Positions 8,512 to 17,131 of a stretch of DNA of 64,000 nucleotides are shown piece by piece. The notes beneath the pieces were generated by a model that saw only the letters and a list, made by a program, of their open reading frames with translations, was not told the DNA's origin and did not search any database. The first letter of the stretch is position 1. Every line of letters starts with the position of its first letter. The DNA lies in the NCBI RefSeq assembly GCF_035207705.1, contig NZ_CP128187.1, positions 2,666,001-2,730,000 of the forward strand, written 5' to 3'. The translations under genes and the position numbers were made by a program. This DNA is from Maribacter sp. BPC-D8 (GTDB lineage Bacteria > Bacteroidota > Bacteroidia > Flavobacteriales > Flavobacteriaceae).

Positions 8512-9750
8512 ATGATGTTATTTTTATCCAATTTCAAAAGTACAGTTTTATTATGGTTTTTGGTATTGGCTACCTGCGGAAACGAAACCAAAGAGCAAGC
8601 CATTACCTCATCAACAACCGATGAACCAAAAATAGAACAAGAAGTAAAAGAAATAATAGTTGCCGCTAACCGAACGGAAGCATATCTACCACTTTTAAAA
8701 GGAAAGAAAATAGCCGTTGTCGCCAACCAAACCAGTGTTATTTTCAAGTCTGGCGGACATACACATTTGGTAGATAGCCTACTTTCTTTGGATGTAAACA
8801 TTAAGCACGTTTTTGCTCCAGAACATGGTTTCAGAGGCAATTTTGATGCAGGTGAGCATGTGAAAAATAGTACAGACGTAAAAACAGGATTAGACTTAAT
8901 ATCGCTTCACGGTAAAAACAGAAAACCAAGTCAGGAACAACTAGAGGGTTTAGATTTGGTGTTATTCGATATTCAAGATGTGGGCGTTCGTTTTTACACC
9001 TATATCTCAACCATGCAATTGGTGATGGAAGCTTGTGCCGAAAAAGGAATTCCTGTAATAGTTTTAGACAGACCAAACCCGAACGGACATTATGTAGACG
9101 GACCTACAATGGAAGCCACACACACTTCTTTTCTTGGGATGACTGAAATTCCGTTAGTATACGGAATGACCATTGGCGAATATGCCAATATGATCAATGA
9201 TGAACTATGGTTAGAAGGTGATAAAAAAGCAGATTTGACTGTGATCCCTTTAGAAAACTGGACGCATGATATGTTTTACAGTCTACCAATTCGACCTTCG
9301 CCGAATTTACCGAATGACACTTCGATTACGCTATACCCAAGCTTGGGAATGTTCGAAGGTACCAACATCAATGCCGGTCGCGGAACGGAGTTTCAATTTC
9401 AACGTTACGGAGCTTCATTTTTAGATTCGAAAGTATATGATTTCACATATACACCTGAACCCAATTTTGGTTCAAAATACCCAAAAGAAGAAGGAAAATT
9501 GTGCTACGGAAAAGACCTATCAAAAACGGAGCGTATGAATGAGGTAACGATGGATTACATTATAGATGCCTATACCAATTCGGTCGACAAGAGTAAATTC
9601 TTTCTAACTAGCGGATTCACCAAACATGCAGGTAATGACAGACTGCAAAAGCAAATTGAAGCTGGAGCCACCAATGCCGAAATAAAAACGACTTGGCAAG
9701 CAGATATAGAAAAGTTTAAAAAGATTAGAGCGAAGTATCTACTTTACTAA
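8512..9750 (+). CDS. DUF1343 lipoprotein, NamZ-like exo-beta-N-acetylmuramidase
   Basis: 412 residues. The N-terminus is a short hydrophobic signal ending in a lipobox-like LATC with Cys22, suggesting an outer-membrane or periplasmic lipoprotein. The rest matches DUF1343/NamZ: LLKGKKIAVVANQTSV, FAPEHGFRG, LVLFDIQDVGVRFYTYIST, VLDRPNPNG and the RPSPNLPN region. Characterised NamZ enzymes release terminal MurNAc from non-reducing ends during cell-wall recycling; activity here is inferred from family. Start choice is between ATG 8512 and ATG 8515, with a stop (TAG) three codons upstream. Its 3' end overlaps the convergent sterol-desaturase-like gene by 12 bp. Confidence 0.88.
   Translation: MMLFLSNFKSTVLLWFLVLATCGNETKEQAITSSTTDEPKIEQEVKEIIVAANRTEAYLPLLKGKKIAVVANQTSVIFKSGGHTHLVDSLLSLDVNIKHVFAPEHGFRGNFDAGEHVKNSTDVKTGLDLISLHGKNRKPSQEQLEGLDLVLFDIQDVGVRFYTYISTMQLVMEACAEKGIPVIVLDRPNPNGHYVDGPTMEATHTSFLGMTEIPLVYGMTIGEYANMINDELWLEGDKKADLTVIPLENWTHDMFYSLPIRPSPNLPNDTSITLYPSLGMFEGTNINAGRGTEFQFQRYGASFLDSKVYDFTYTPEPNFGSKYPKEEGKLCYGKDLSKTERMNEVTMDYIIDAYTNSVDKSKFFLTSGFTKHAGNDRLQKQIEAGATNAEIKTTWQADIEKFKKIRAKYLLY
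8535..8542 (-). promoter_or_regulatory. Candidate -7 element for the permease gene, inside the divergent CDS
   Basis: The minus strand reads TACTTTTG, a perfect TAnnTTTG match, 23 bp upstream of the TTG start. It lies within codons 8-11 of the opposite-strand muramidase gene, as required by the zero-length intergenic space. No convincing -33 TTG was found at the right distance, so support is moderate. Confidence 0.38.
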
Positions 9751-10593
9751 AGGTTGTTCACCAGCGATATCAGTCGTTGGTTTTCTATACCCTACAAAAG
9801 GATATTTCAACAACGAACTAATTTGTCCGTTTGCAACCTCATCGGGGAAGGTGTCTACACCGTAGATAATTTTCTCTCTATCTAAATGCATATAGGTACC
9901 GAATAAACGATCCCACCATGAGAATATATTACCGTAATTACTATCTGTATATGGCAACACGTAATGGTGATGTACTTTATGCATATCTGGCGAAATGAGC
10001 ACATAACTTAAAGCCTTATCTACACCCTTTGGTAGTTTAATATTGGCATGGTTAAATTGAGATAATACTACAGAAAGACTTTGGTACAGCATGATAATAC
10101 CTACCGGTGCACCAACCACAAAAACACCTACTAAAGTAAATATATAGCGAATGATACTTTCTAACGGATGATGTCTGTTCGCAGTAGTCGTATCTACATT
10201 ATGATCCGTATGATGCACCAAATGTACCATCCACAATGGTTTTACTTTGTGCTCAACTAAATGAGCAGTGTAAGCCCCAATTAAATCTAACAGCGCCACA
10301 CCCAAAAACACATACGCCCATAAAGGCATTTCTGGTAACCAATTAATGATTCCGAAATCATTGGCAACCGCCCAATCAGACGTTTTTAATAATAAAAATG
10401 CCAGCGGAAAATTTATAACTATCGTAGTAAGTGTAAAAAAGAAGTTAGGCAGCGAATGCTTCCATTTATTATAGCTTCCATTAAATAGCGGCACAATACC
10501 TTCTAGTATCCAAAAAAATGTAATTCCACCAACTAAAATAAGTGATCTGTGAGCTGCAGGGATTGATTCGAAATAGGCTATAAGTTGTTCCAT
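9739..10593 (-). CDS. Sterol desaturase / fatty acid hydroxylase family membrane enzyme
   Basis: 284 residues with several TM helices and the diiron histidine clusters of this superfamily: HLVEHK, then HLVHHTDHN, NRHHPLE and HKVHHHYVLPY. Such enzymes hydroxylate or desaturate lipids in the inner membrane using O2 and a diiron centre. The substrate is unknown; bacterial members act on sterol-like, carotenoid or fatty acyl lipids. The stop codon lies inside the end of the convergent muramidase gene (12-bp overlap). About 190 bp of AT-rich sequence separate it from the upstream gene; I found no clear promoter element there. Confidence 0.88.
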   Translation of the reverse strand: MEQLIAYFESIPAAHRSLILVGGITFFWILEGIVPLFNGSYNKWKHSLPNFFFTLTTIVINFPLAFLLLKTSDWAVANDFGIINWLPEMPLWAYVFLGVALLDLIGAYTAHLVEHKVKPLWMVHLVHHTDHNVDTTTANRHHPLESIIRYIFTLVGVFVVGAPVGIIMLYQSLSVVLSQFNHANIKLPKGVDKALSYVLISPDMHKVHHHYVLPYTDSNYGNIFSWWDRLFGTYMHLDREKIIYGVDTFPDEVANGQISSLLKYPFVGYRKPTTDIAGEQPLVK

Positions 10594-10787
10594 TAAATGA
10601 GGTAGTCGTTTAAGTTATGAGTCGCGAAAAAATATTCTAAAACCTAATTATTGTATCATCAATAAAGAATATGAATTATAATAAATTCGCAACTAATCAC
10701 CCAATATAATAAACTTTTGTTGATTTTATAACCGTTAGCTATAATTTTAAAGAATCTCGTTTTAAAAACACAAGCCTTGAATATTTG

Positions 10788-11492
10788 CTAAAACTCACAG
10801 ATTATGGGTAGATGATCACTGATTTTCAGCCAATAAGATACTGGTCCGATTTCGATTGTTTTGACGTTCTTTACAAATTCTTGACTTCCGAAAATATAAT
10901 CTATGTGATACGATTTTTCTAAATTTCTCTGAAGATAAAAAGTGGGTTGAGTCTCTTCACCCTGCTCTTCTTTAAATGCTTTATGATATAAACTTTCTAC
11001 TCCGATTTCTTTTAGTTCTTCAACAACATTCGAGTGGTTCCACCATCTATCCCATTTATCCCAAATCTTATTGCTATTAAAATCGCCGATAATCAAACAT
11101 TTATTCAGGTTCGATTTATTGATTTGTAGATATTTCCAAAGTTGACCTATGAAACCGAAAGTGGGAGATTTATTGCTGTGATTCCATACAGCCAATAATT
11201 CAAATTCTCCATTAATAGAACATGGTAAAAAATGTTTTACTGGATGGTCTTGAAAATGGTTAGACCAATTAAGTCGCTCTAATTTAATATGGTTTTTAGC
11301 AAAAACTCCTATTCCTTTATTCTTACTGTCACCTGACCAAAGGTAATTTTCTGCAAATAGATTATACGCTTTATGAGTAGTCTCCGCAGGATTCTCACAT
11401 TCTTGAACCACAATGATATCTGCATCATAATCAAGTAAATGCTCAAATTTCCTTCTTAAAGCACCATTACAATTCCAAGTTAAAATTTTCAT
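10788..11492 (-). CDS. Endonuclease/exonuclease/phosphatase-fold protein
   Basis: About 234 residues from the ATG at 11492; an upstream in-frame extension of five codons is less likely because the protein core begins MKILTWNCNGAL. EEP-fold motifs are present: WNCNG at the N-terminus, VVQECE (metal Glu), IGDFNSNK (catalytic Asp/Asn) and SDHLPIICEF (Asp-His) at the C-terminus. It resembles exonuclease III-like hydrolases, but the fold also includes phosphodiesterases and lipases, so the substrate is open. It is flanked by AT-rich spacers and sits in an accessory-looking stretch with no operon partner. Confidence 0.82.
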   Translation of the reverse strand: MKILTWNCNGALRRKFEHLLDYDADIIVVQECENPAETTHKAYNLFAENYLWSGDSKNKGIGVFAKNHIKLERLNWSNHFQDHPVKHFLPCSINGEFELLAVWNHSNKSPTFGFIGQLWKYLQINKSNLNKCLIIGDFNSNKIWDKWDRWWNHSNVVEELKEIGVESLYHKAFKEEQGEETQPTFYLQRNLEKSYHIDYIFGSQEFVKNVKTIEIGPVSYWLKISDHLPIICEF

Positions 11493-11607
11493 TTTGAAAC
11501 AAATCACCTGTTAGAACTAGACAAAACCCGTATCAATTATACTTCTTGCCAAGTATTTCTCAACCCACTCATTATTAGAAGTTAATATTTTAAATGTCCC
11601 TTGTCTC

Positions 11608-12174
11608 CTATGCAATTTTAACTACCCGACATTTTTCACACAATGGATACTCAGTAAGCAATGGTTTGATTCGATTATGCATTTCGTCAAAACTTTCGCC
11701 ATATAAGTATAAAGAAGTTTCTTCACCTTCCCAATAACTAGCAATTTGCCCAGTTTTAAAATCTCCAAGCAGACGTTCAATCTCCTGATAAATATAATTT
11801 ACATCACCGTTTTTATAAACATCATCTTCCAATTCATTACTTAGATATAAACCTAAACCTTCATGTTTTCCAAAAGGAATTGTTTTAGCTTCTGAATTTT
11901 CATCTTCCGGATAAATAATAAGTTTTGAACCAACAGGCGCTAACATCGCCTCCATAACGCCAATAATCTGATTAACATTTTCATCAGAATCATCTGAAAT
12001 ACTTAATTCAATATCACAACATGCGATTTCTCCATTAGGCTGTTGTGAGGTGCCTCCACCTACAGCTTCAGCCTTAAAATCAAGTTTTTCAAGAGTTTCT
12101 TGCAATACATCTTCTAAATCATGGCGATGCATTGGCTGTAACTTAGCATTTAAATTAATGGTTAGGTTTATCAT
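11608..12174 (-). CDS. Conserved-looking hypothetical protein, 188 aa
   Basis: I do not recognise this protein. It is soluble and acidic, with no signal peptide. It appears to have two parts: residues 1-90 with MINLTINLNAKLQP, a glycine patch AVGGGTSQQ and paired cysteines IACCDIELS; and residues 95-188 with a charged helix, YWEGEETSLYLYG and a final YPLCEKCRVVKI. Codon use looks typical of its surroundings, so it is likely a real gene. It is flanked by 115 bp upstream of the next gene and 241 bp on the other side, so it is probably monocistronic. Small two-domain proteins like this occur among immunity proteins, but nothing here proves that. Confidence 0.7.
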   Translation of the reverse strand: MINLTINLNAKLQPMHRHDLEDVLQETLEKLDFKAEAVGGGTSQQPNGEIACCDIELSISDDSDENVNQIIGVMEAMLAPVGSKLIIYPEDENSEAKTIPFGKHEGLGLYLSNELEDDVYKNGDVNYIYQEIERLLGDFKTGQIASYWEGEETSLYLYGESFDEMHNRIKPLLTEYPLCEKCRVVKIA

Positions 12175-12415
12175 AACTTATATTTAATGAATTCAAAGTA
12201 TATAATAGTTTCGATTCAGTATGATAAATATTATAAGGCAATGGAATTACCTCTTTTAAATCTATACTGAAGAACTATATATTTATTAACTTTTTCTCTT
12301 GCTACATATTGTAAGAAGAAAACCAAATCATGATATATACAAATACCTTTATAGAACACCTTTAAGCGTTTTCACCATTCTAGATGTTATCTTATAAATT
12401 AAACAGTACTATCTA

Positions 12416-13138
12416 TTACAACTCAAAAACAACGTTTCTTTCCTTGTTATTCTTATACATCGTCTTCGGACCAATCTCTCTGTGCGCAGTTGAGTTATAG
12501 TTTTTATTATCCGGATTTAGAATATAGTCGAGTTGATGTTCGATCATTTTTTCGAACGGGACTAGGAAGTCCGACGTATCGCATTGTTCTACTCCACCTT
12601 TCTTCAATAAATTTAAGACTGTATAAACTGACTCGATAGTACTAAGACAAAGCGCTTCGGGCTGTTGCTTAATAATGAATTTAGATGCTATACTATTATC
12701 AAAACTTACTCTATTCAATTTTTGCAAGTTCGTACTTAGCTTGAGCATTTTACGGGCACAAGGCCATGTACCATCGAGAATGAAGAGGTGAGGATTTTTA
12801 CCCAGAAAAGCCTCCATTTCTGAACCATTTCTCTGAGATAGGTTAAAACTGTCTTTACCAGGGTAGAGTAAGAATGAATCAATTTCTTCATTCTTTAATA
12901 TTTCATTTACACGCTCATTATTACTAAAATCAACACCAACTATAATTTCTGAATTTTCAAGCTGAAGATTCGTCATGCACCCAGTTCCATTTTTTTCTTT
13001 TTTATACTCTTTTGGGTGCATGAGAATAATGAAACGTGTTTTGGTCTCGACAGTACTAATGTGTTTACAAATACAGGTACTCGATGGCCGCATACATTTG
13101 TAACATTTTACTCTTGGATTATTTATTTCGACTTGCAA
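12416..13138 (-). CDS. DTW-domain tRNA-uridine aminocarboxypropyltransferase (TapT-like)
   Basis: 240 residues. The N-terminal Cys cluster CYKCMRPSSTCIC (a probable zinc site), the LMHPKEYKKEKNGT segment and the signature LDGTW of the DTW family are all present. Members such as E. coli TapT transfer the 3-amino-3-carboxypropyl group of S-adenosylmethionine to uridine in tRNA (acp3U); that reaction is expected here. The start is TTG at 13138: an in-frame stop lies three codons upstream, and the next Met falls inside the Cys cluster. Flanking spacers of 241 and 120 bp suggest a single-gene unit within an accessory-type stretch. Confidence 0.85.
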   Translation of the reverse strand: MQVEINNPRVKCYKCMRPSSTCICKHISTVETKTRFIILMHPKEYKKEKNGTGCMTNLQLENSEIIVGVDFSNNERVNEILKNEEIDSFLLYPGKDSFNLSQRNGSEMEAFLGKNPHLFILDGTWPCARKMLKLSTNLQKLNRVSFDNSIASKFIIKQQPEALCLSTIESVYTVLNLLKKGGVEQCDTSDFLVPFEKMIEHQLDYILNPDNKNYNSTAHREIGPKTMYKNNKERNVVFEL

Positions 13139-13258
13139 TATAAATTACTTTTGTTTTTCTATTAACTGGCATTGACCAAGCGTATAAAATCGTGGCATAC
13201 AAAAAGGCTCTAGGTTTTGCACTTATTATCTATACTTTATAACTGTGTAGGACTTAGT

Positions 13259-13540
13259 TTATTTCATATATTTTTCAAAATTATCGATATAATCTTGCAC
13301 GTTTTCTCTCAACATTTTTTCATATTGAATAGTAAAATATTTAATATTTTTTTCTTTAGCATTTTCCAGCTCTATGGCGTTTTTGCATCCAATTGCACTC
13401 ATAAATGCGTTAAATCTAGACAGACCAAACATCATTGAAGCACTTACTTCACCCACATTAACATTGCCTTTCACCTGACTATTTGATAGATTTATATGTT
13501 CATCAGCTCTATCATAAAATTTCTCGTCAATTTTACTCAT
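13259..13540 (-). CDS. DUF3144 family protein
   Basis: 93 residues matching the DUF3144 pattern: a start like MSKIDEKFYDRADEHINLSN, a central VGEVSASMMFGLSRFNAF and a C-terminal KYFTIQYEKMLRENVQDYIDNFEKY. The predicted structure is mainly helical and soluble. Function is unknown in the family. It follows the 140-residue hypothetical gene on the same strand by 19 bp, so the two probably form a small operon. Confidence 0.85.
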   Translation of the reverse strand: MSKIDEKFYDRADEHINLSNSQVKGNVNVGEVSASMMFGLSRFNAFMSAIGCKNAIELENAKEKNIKYFTIQYEKMLRENVQDYIDNFEKYMK

Positions 13541-13559
13541 TTTAGTTTTAATTTTAATT

Positions 13560-13982
13560 TTAGACCAAACCTCTAATTACATCTAGTCTATTAGCAGGGG
13601 CATCAGGTGACAAAAAATCGAGAATTGCTCCTTCTGATCTTTTTGGTCTACCTAAGTATATAATATGCCATTCAGTAAGTCTTTCTTCTTTTATATGTAC
13701 ACACTCCCCAGTTTCAGGTTCATCAATATATTCTCTCTGTAAAATGAGAGCCAAGGGTTCTTCAGTTCCTATATTATTTTCAGAAAATTCAAGAGCTTCT
13801 TCACAAGTAGTGAATACATAATAATAATCGTCTCCATGTTCCTTATCCTCAGCCCCTAATTCAGGATGAGACCATACTCGATATTCCAAAACCTCATCCC
13901 ATACGTATCCACCTCCAGCTGATGCAATTGGAGAATATTCTCCAACTTTTGTTTCGTCCAATACTTTAGGATATTTTGTCAT
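13560..13982 (-). CDS. Hypothetical protein, 140 aa
   Basis: I recognise the general look of a conserved bacterial family but cannot name it. Notable segments are AGGGYVWDEVLEYRVWSHPE, the acidic DYYYVFTTCEEALEFSENN, EEPLALILQREYIDEP, TEWHIIYLGRPKR and the end LSPDAPANRLDVIRG. It is soluble, has no signal peptide and is rich in Tyr and Trp. It is 19 bp upstream of the DUF3144 gene on the same strand. Similar sequences sometimes occur as tails on GNAT acetyltransferases, but no acetyltransferase motif is present here. Confidence 0.72.
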   Translation of the reverse strand: MTKYPKVLDETKVGEYSPIASAGGGYVWDEVLEYRVWSHPELGAEDKEHGDDYYYVFTTCEEALEFSENNIGTEEPLALILQREYIDEPETGECVHIKEERLTEWHIIYLGRPKRSEGAILDFLSPDAPANRLDVIRGLV

Positions 13983-14079
13983 TTTATAATGAAGTATAAT
14001 AAAACATCATCATTAAAGATATTCGTTTCACCAATTCAAATTAATTTTCTTTAAATACAAGCCTACTCCAATCAACTTC

Positions 14080-14571
14080 TTACTTAATCAACTTCTTCAT
14101 CTCTTCCACTATATTATAAGCAGCTGGGCAAATAGCTACATTTTTAAGGGTAAGGTTACTTATTTGCTGAAACTTCTTTCTGTCTGTATGCGGAAACTCG
14201 CGACATGCCTTTGGGCGTACATCATAGATAGAACAGTAGTTATCCGCTCCTAAAAAAGTACATGGTGTTTCTTGAAGCACAAAATCATTTTCTTCATCTA
14301 CCCGTAAATAGGTTTCAATGAATTTTTGTGGCTTCATTCGAAACGACTTTGCAATACGCTCCACATCTGCATTGGTAAAAAGCGGTCCGGTAGTTTTACA
14401 ACAATTGGCGCAGGTAAGGCAATCGGTACGTTCAAATTCTGCCTCATGAAGTTCTTGCATGATATAGTCCAGATTCTTTGGCGGCTTCTTTCGTAGCTTG
14501 ACAAAGAACTTTTTATTCTCGTTATGTTTTTCTTTTGCCTTTTGCGGCAATTCTCGTAAAACCTCTTCCAT
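14080..14571 (-). CDS. YkgJ-family cysteine-cluster protein
   Basis: 163 residues from the ATG at 14571. The Cys motif CLTCANCC (CxxCxxCC) in the middle and later Cys residues in ETPCTFLGADNYCSIYDVRPKACREFPH define the YkgJ/UPF0153 family, thought to bind a zinc or iron-sulfur centre; the biochemical role is not settled. The N-terminal ~35 residues are a charged helix. A TAnnTTTG element ends 3 bp before the ATG, consistent with leaderless or near-leaderless transcription. It is divergent from the methyltransferase gene with a 75-bp gap. Confidence 0.88.
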   Translation of the reverse strand: MEEVLRELPQKAKEKHNENKKFFVKLRKKPPKNLDYIMQELHEAEFERTDCLTCANCCKTTGPLFTNADVERIAKSFRMKPQKFIETYLRVDEENDFVLQETPCTFLGADNYCSIYDVRPKACREFPHTDRKKFQQISNLTLKNVAICPAAYNIVEEMKKLIK

Positions 14572-14574
14572 GTG

Positions 14575-14582
14575 CAAAATTA
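14575..14582 (-). promoter_or_regulatory. Candidate -7 element for the YkgJ-family gene
   Basis: The minus strand reads TAATTTTG, a perfect TAnnTTTG match, with its last base 4 bp from the A of the ATG. A possible -33 TTTG lies 26 bp upstream, slightly beyond the usual 17-23. The position would give a leaderless transcript. Confidence 0.4.
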
Positions 14583-14646
14583 ATTCTTCAAAACTAGCGA
14601 AGTAGCACCAAAAAGCGAGACTTTTGTAACTAGAAATACAAGAATT

Positions 14647-15360
14647 TTGAACAAGGACATTTTAGGTACGGCACTTTTAGATTATCAGAACGGAAACTAT
14701 TCTGAAGATATTACCACATATTCATCGCTACTCGAAGATGATGTTTTACCCCTACCCTATATGTTCAGGGGTTTTAAAGATATGCCCGAGCTAGAGCAAA
14801 AAGGTTTACAATTATGTAAAGGCAACGTGCTTGATGTTGGCTGTGGTGCAGGTAGCCATGGTCTGTATTTACAAGAAAAAGGTATTTCTGTCACTGCTCT
14901 AGATGCTTCTAAAGGCGCAATTGAAGTCAGTAAATTACGCGGACTCAAAAACACTGCACACTCCGAACTTCTAAAATACGAAGGTGAGCAATTCGATACC
15001 ATTCTAATTTTAATGAACGGCGTTGGCTTGGCAGGAACACTTGCCGGATTGGAACCGTTTTTCTCCAAATTAAAATCGCTTTTAAAAGAGGGCGGACAAA
15101 TTCTGTTAGATTCCAGCGATATTATTTACATGTTCGAAGATGACGAAGATGGTGGATACTGGATACCTGATAACGTTAATTATTATGGTGAAGTAAGCTT
15201 TGAAATGGAATATAAAAAGGAAAAGAGTGCATCTTTCCCCTGGTTATATGTAGACTACAACACCTTACAAAGAGCAGCAAATTATAGTAATTTAACATGT
15301 GAGCTTGTAATGGAAGGGGAACATTACGACTATTTAGCAAGATTGACACATATGAAGTAA
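14647..15360 (+). CDS. Class I SAM-dependent methyltransferase
   Basis: 237 residues. SAM-binding motif I is VLDVGCGAGSHGLYL, followed by an acidic VTALDAS (motif II) and DTILILMNGVGL (motif III-like), so this is a Rossmann-fold methyltransferase. The substrate is unknown. The start is TTG at 14647, giving MNKDILGTALLDYQNGNYS; no ATG exists between the upstream stop and the conserved region except deep in the protein. The first ~50 residues (ALLDYQNG...LPLPYMFRGFKDMP) look like a substrate-recognition lid. It diverges from the YkgJ-family gene and is followed 46 bp later by a lipoprotein gene. Confidence 0.85.
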   Translation: MNKDILGTALLDYQNGNYSEDITTYSSLLEDDVLPLPYMFRGFKDMPELEQKGLQLCKGNVLDVGCGAGSHGLYLQEKGISVTALDASKGAIEVSKLRGLKNTAHSELLKYEGEQFDTILILMNGVGLAGTLAGLEPFFSKLKSLLKEGGQILLDSSDIIYMFEDDEDGGYWIPDNVNYYGEVSFEMEYKKEKSASFPWLYVDYNTLQRAANYSNLTCELVMEGEHYDYLARLTHMK

Positions 15361-15405
15361 TAGCGACTCTTTTTTTTCGTTATGCTATTTGTACAAAACG
15401 ATTTT

Positions 15406-16311
15406 ATGAATAAGCTCAAAAGTTTATTACTAATTAGTATTCTGGCATTTGCTGTTTCTTGCTCCAAAAATTCTTCTGATAATGATAGTTCAGAAGCAAA
15501 AGTTGACAAGGCTGCTAATTTACTGGCAACAGGAGATTCTGCCAAAGACATTCTTTCTAACGATACCTACGATAAACTTCTAATTGAAATAGCATACGTT
15601 ACCGGTTTTAAACCGACCGAAGATGCTATGACAGATTTTACAGCGTATCTAAAAGAACATACGTTCAAAGAAGATATCGAGTTAGTGTATAACGAATTAT
15701 CTAGTCCGTCAGAAGATGAACTTACACTACAAGAAATTGCAGATTTAGAAACTAGGAACAGAACAGCCTTTAATACAGGTAGCACATTGGCTATCTATAT
15801 TTACTTTGCAGATGCGCCAGCAGAAGGTGATGATTTAGAGGGCGGTCTTGTAACCTTAGGTGCTGTTTACCGCAACACTTCTATGGTTATACATGAAGCT
15901 ACCGTAAGAGATTTAGCTAGTTTAAGTTCTTCTATTAGCGAAGCAGATGTAGAAACCACCACTTTAAATCATGAATTCGGACACCTATTCGGTTTGGTCA
16001 ATTTAGGTTCTGATATGGTCAATGACCATGAATCTGAATCTGAAAATGAAGATGGTCAGCTAGTGAGTGACAATCATTGCAACCAACCTGTCTGCCTAAT
16101 GCGTGCAGAATTACAATTTGGTGGTTCAACACGTAAATCTTTACAATCAAATACTCTTGCCCAATATGAAGACGGTGTAAAATCTGGCTGTAGATTATCT
16201 GGCAAAACCGTTTTAAGCTTGTTACAACAGCAGCATACTGCCAAAAGTACGAACACGGTGCCTTTAGATGCCGAATGTTTATTAGATATTCAAGCTAACG
16301 GAGGACGTTAG
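15406..16311 (+). CDS. Putative metalloprotease lipoprotein (HExxH)
   Basis: 301 residues from the second in-frame ATG (15406), chosen because it yields a clean lipoprotein signal MNKLKSLLLISILAFAVSC with lipid Cys19. The motif HEFGHLFGLVN (His189, Glu190, His193) is a metzincin-like zinc site, but the usual third ligand position is Asn. A later DHESES and a NHCNQPVCLMR segment may supply the third His and a Met-turn. Flavobacterial proteins of this type are annotated as membrane metalloproteases. Activity is inferred from the motif. It converges with queE, with 16 bp between stops. Confidence 0.72.
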   Translation: MNKLKSLLLISILAFAVSCSKNSSDNDSSEAKVDKAANLLATGDSAKDILSNDTYDKLLIEIAYVTGFKPTEDAMTDFTAYLKEHTFKEDIELVYNELSSPSEDELTLQEIADLETRNRTAFNTGSTLAIYIYFADAPAEGDDLEGGLVTLGAVYRNTSMVIHEATVRDLASLSSSISEADVETTTLNHEFGHLFGLVNLGSDMVNDHESESENEDGQLVSDNHCNQPVCLMRAELQFGGSTRKSLQSNTLAQYEDGVKSGCRLSGKTVLSLLQQQHTAKSTNTVPLDAECLLDIQANGGR

Positions 16312-16327
16312 ATAAGTATCATATATC

Positions 16328-16960
16328 TTAAGGAATATTCAAATACTTGTGCGTTTGCAATGATACTTTCCATTTCGGATTTTTCATTACATAGTCAACA
16401 ATCATAGGCACAACCTTATCACTTACACTCCATTCTGGTTGCAAGTATAAAATGCAATTGGCGTTGGTTTTCGCAGCTTGCTCTTCAGCAAAAATTAAAT
16501 CGTGCTTGTTATAAACAATCACCTTAAGCTCATGAGCTTCGTCGTAGATACGACCTTCAGGTAATTTATTTTTCTTTGGTGAAAGACATATCCAATCCCA
16601 ATCGCCAGAAAGCGTATAGGCACCAGAAGTTTCAATATGTGTTTTTAGACCTTTATCCTTTAATGCTTTTGTAATTGGGTTCATATCCCACATTAATGGT
16701 TCACCGCCTGTAATAACAATAGTATCAGAATACTTAGCGGCATTATCAACAATTTGCTCAATGGCAGTAGGCGGATGCGTTTCTGCATTCCAGCTCTCTT
16801 TTACATCACACCAATGGCAACCAACATCACACCCGCCAACACGAATAAAGTAAGCTGCAGTTCCTTTATGAAAGCCTTCACCCTGTATGGTATAAAACTC
16901 TTCCATTAAGGGTAAATACGCCCCTTTATTCACTTTCTCAAGTACCTCCTCATTTTTCAT
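16328..16960 (-). CDS. queE: 7-carboxy-7-deazaguanine synthase
   Basis: 210 residues from ATG 16960. The radical-SAM cluster motif CDVGCHWC (Cys44, Cys48, Cys51; Cx3Cx2C) follows the QueE-typical MEEFYTIQGEGFHKGTAAYFIRVGGC. ITGGEPLMW and IETSGAYTL complete the family pattern. It converts 6-carboxy-tetrahydropterin to 7-carboxy-7-deazaguanine in queuosine biosynthesis. Other que genes are not in the window. A TTG nine codons upstream could extend it, but a -7 element occupies that region, favouring the ATG. Confidence 0.93.
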   Translation of the reverse strand: MKNEEVLEKVNKGAYLPLMEEFYTIQGEGFHKGTAAYFIRVGGCDVGCHWCDVKESWNAETHPPTAIEQIVDNAAKYSDTIVITGGEPLMWDMNPITKALKDKGLKTHIETSGAYTLSGDWDWICLSPKKNKLPEGRIYDEAHELKVIVYNKHDLIFAEEQAAKTNANCILYLQPEWSVSDKVVPMIVDYVMKNPKWKVSLQTHKYLNIP

Positions 16961-16964
16961 TCGG

Positions 16965-16972
16965 CAAAGATA
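16965..16972 (-). promoter_or_regulatory. Candidate -7 element for queE
   Basis: The minus strand reads TATCTTTG (TAnnTTTG), only 4 nt upstream of the queE ATG. The TSS predicted from this element falls at or next to the start codon, implying a leaderless mRNA. A TTTG upstream is only 12 nt away, too close for a standard -33. Confidence 0.45.
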
Positions 16973-17131
16973 CGTTTTAGTTGACAAATTCTATTAGAAG
17001 TAGGCATCGGTAAATTCTGTACTCAGGCGCGTACTGTTCGTACGTCAAATGTTAAAAAGTCGTGATATTTAAGGCTACACATGTCTTTAGGTTTGGTTAA
17101 AAATCCCCTATTTTTATCGAAAATATATAAA

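Noticed and set aside
8508..8840. 110-codon minus-strand frame inside the NamZ-like gene
   Set aside because: Overlaps the well-supported DUF1343 gene and competes with the permease start; the composition is that of an antisense shadow.
13217..13438. 73-codon plus-strand frame opposite the DUF3144 gene
   Set aside because: Phe- and Ile-rich translation opposite a recognised family gene; judged a shadow.
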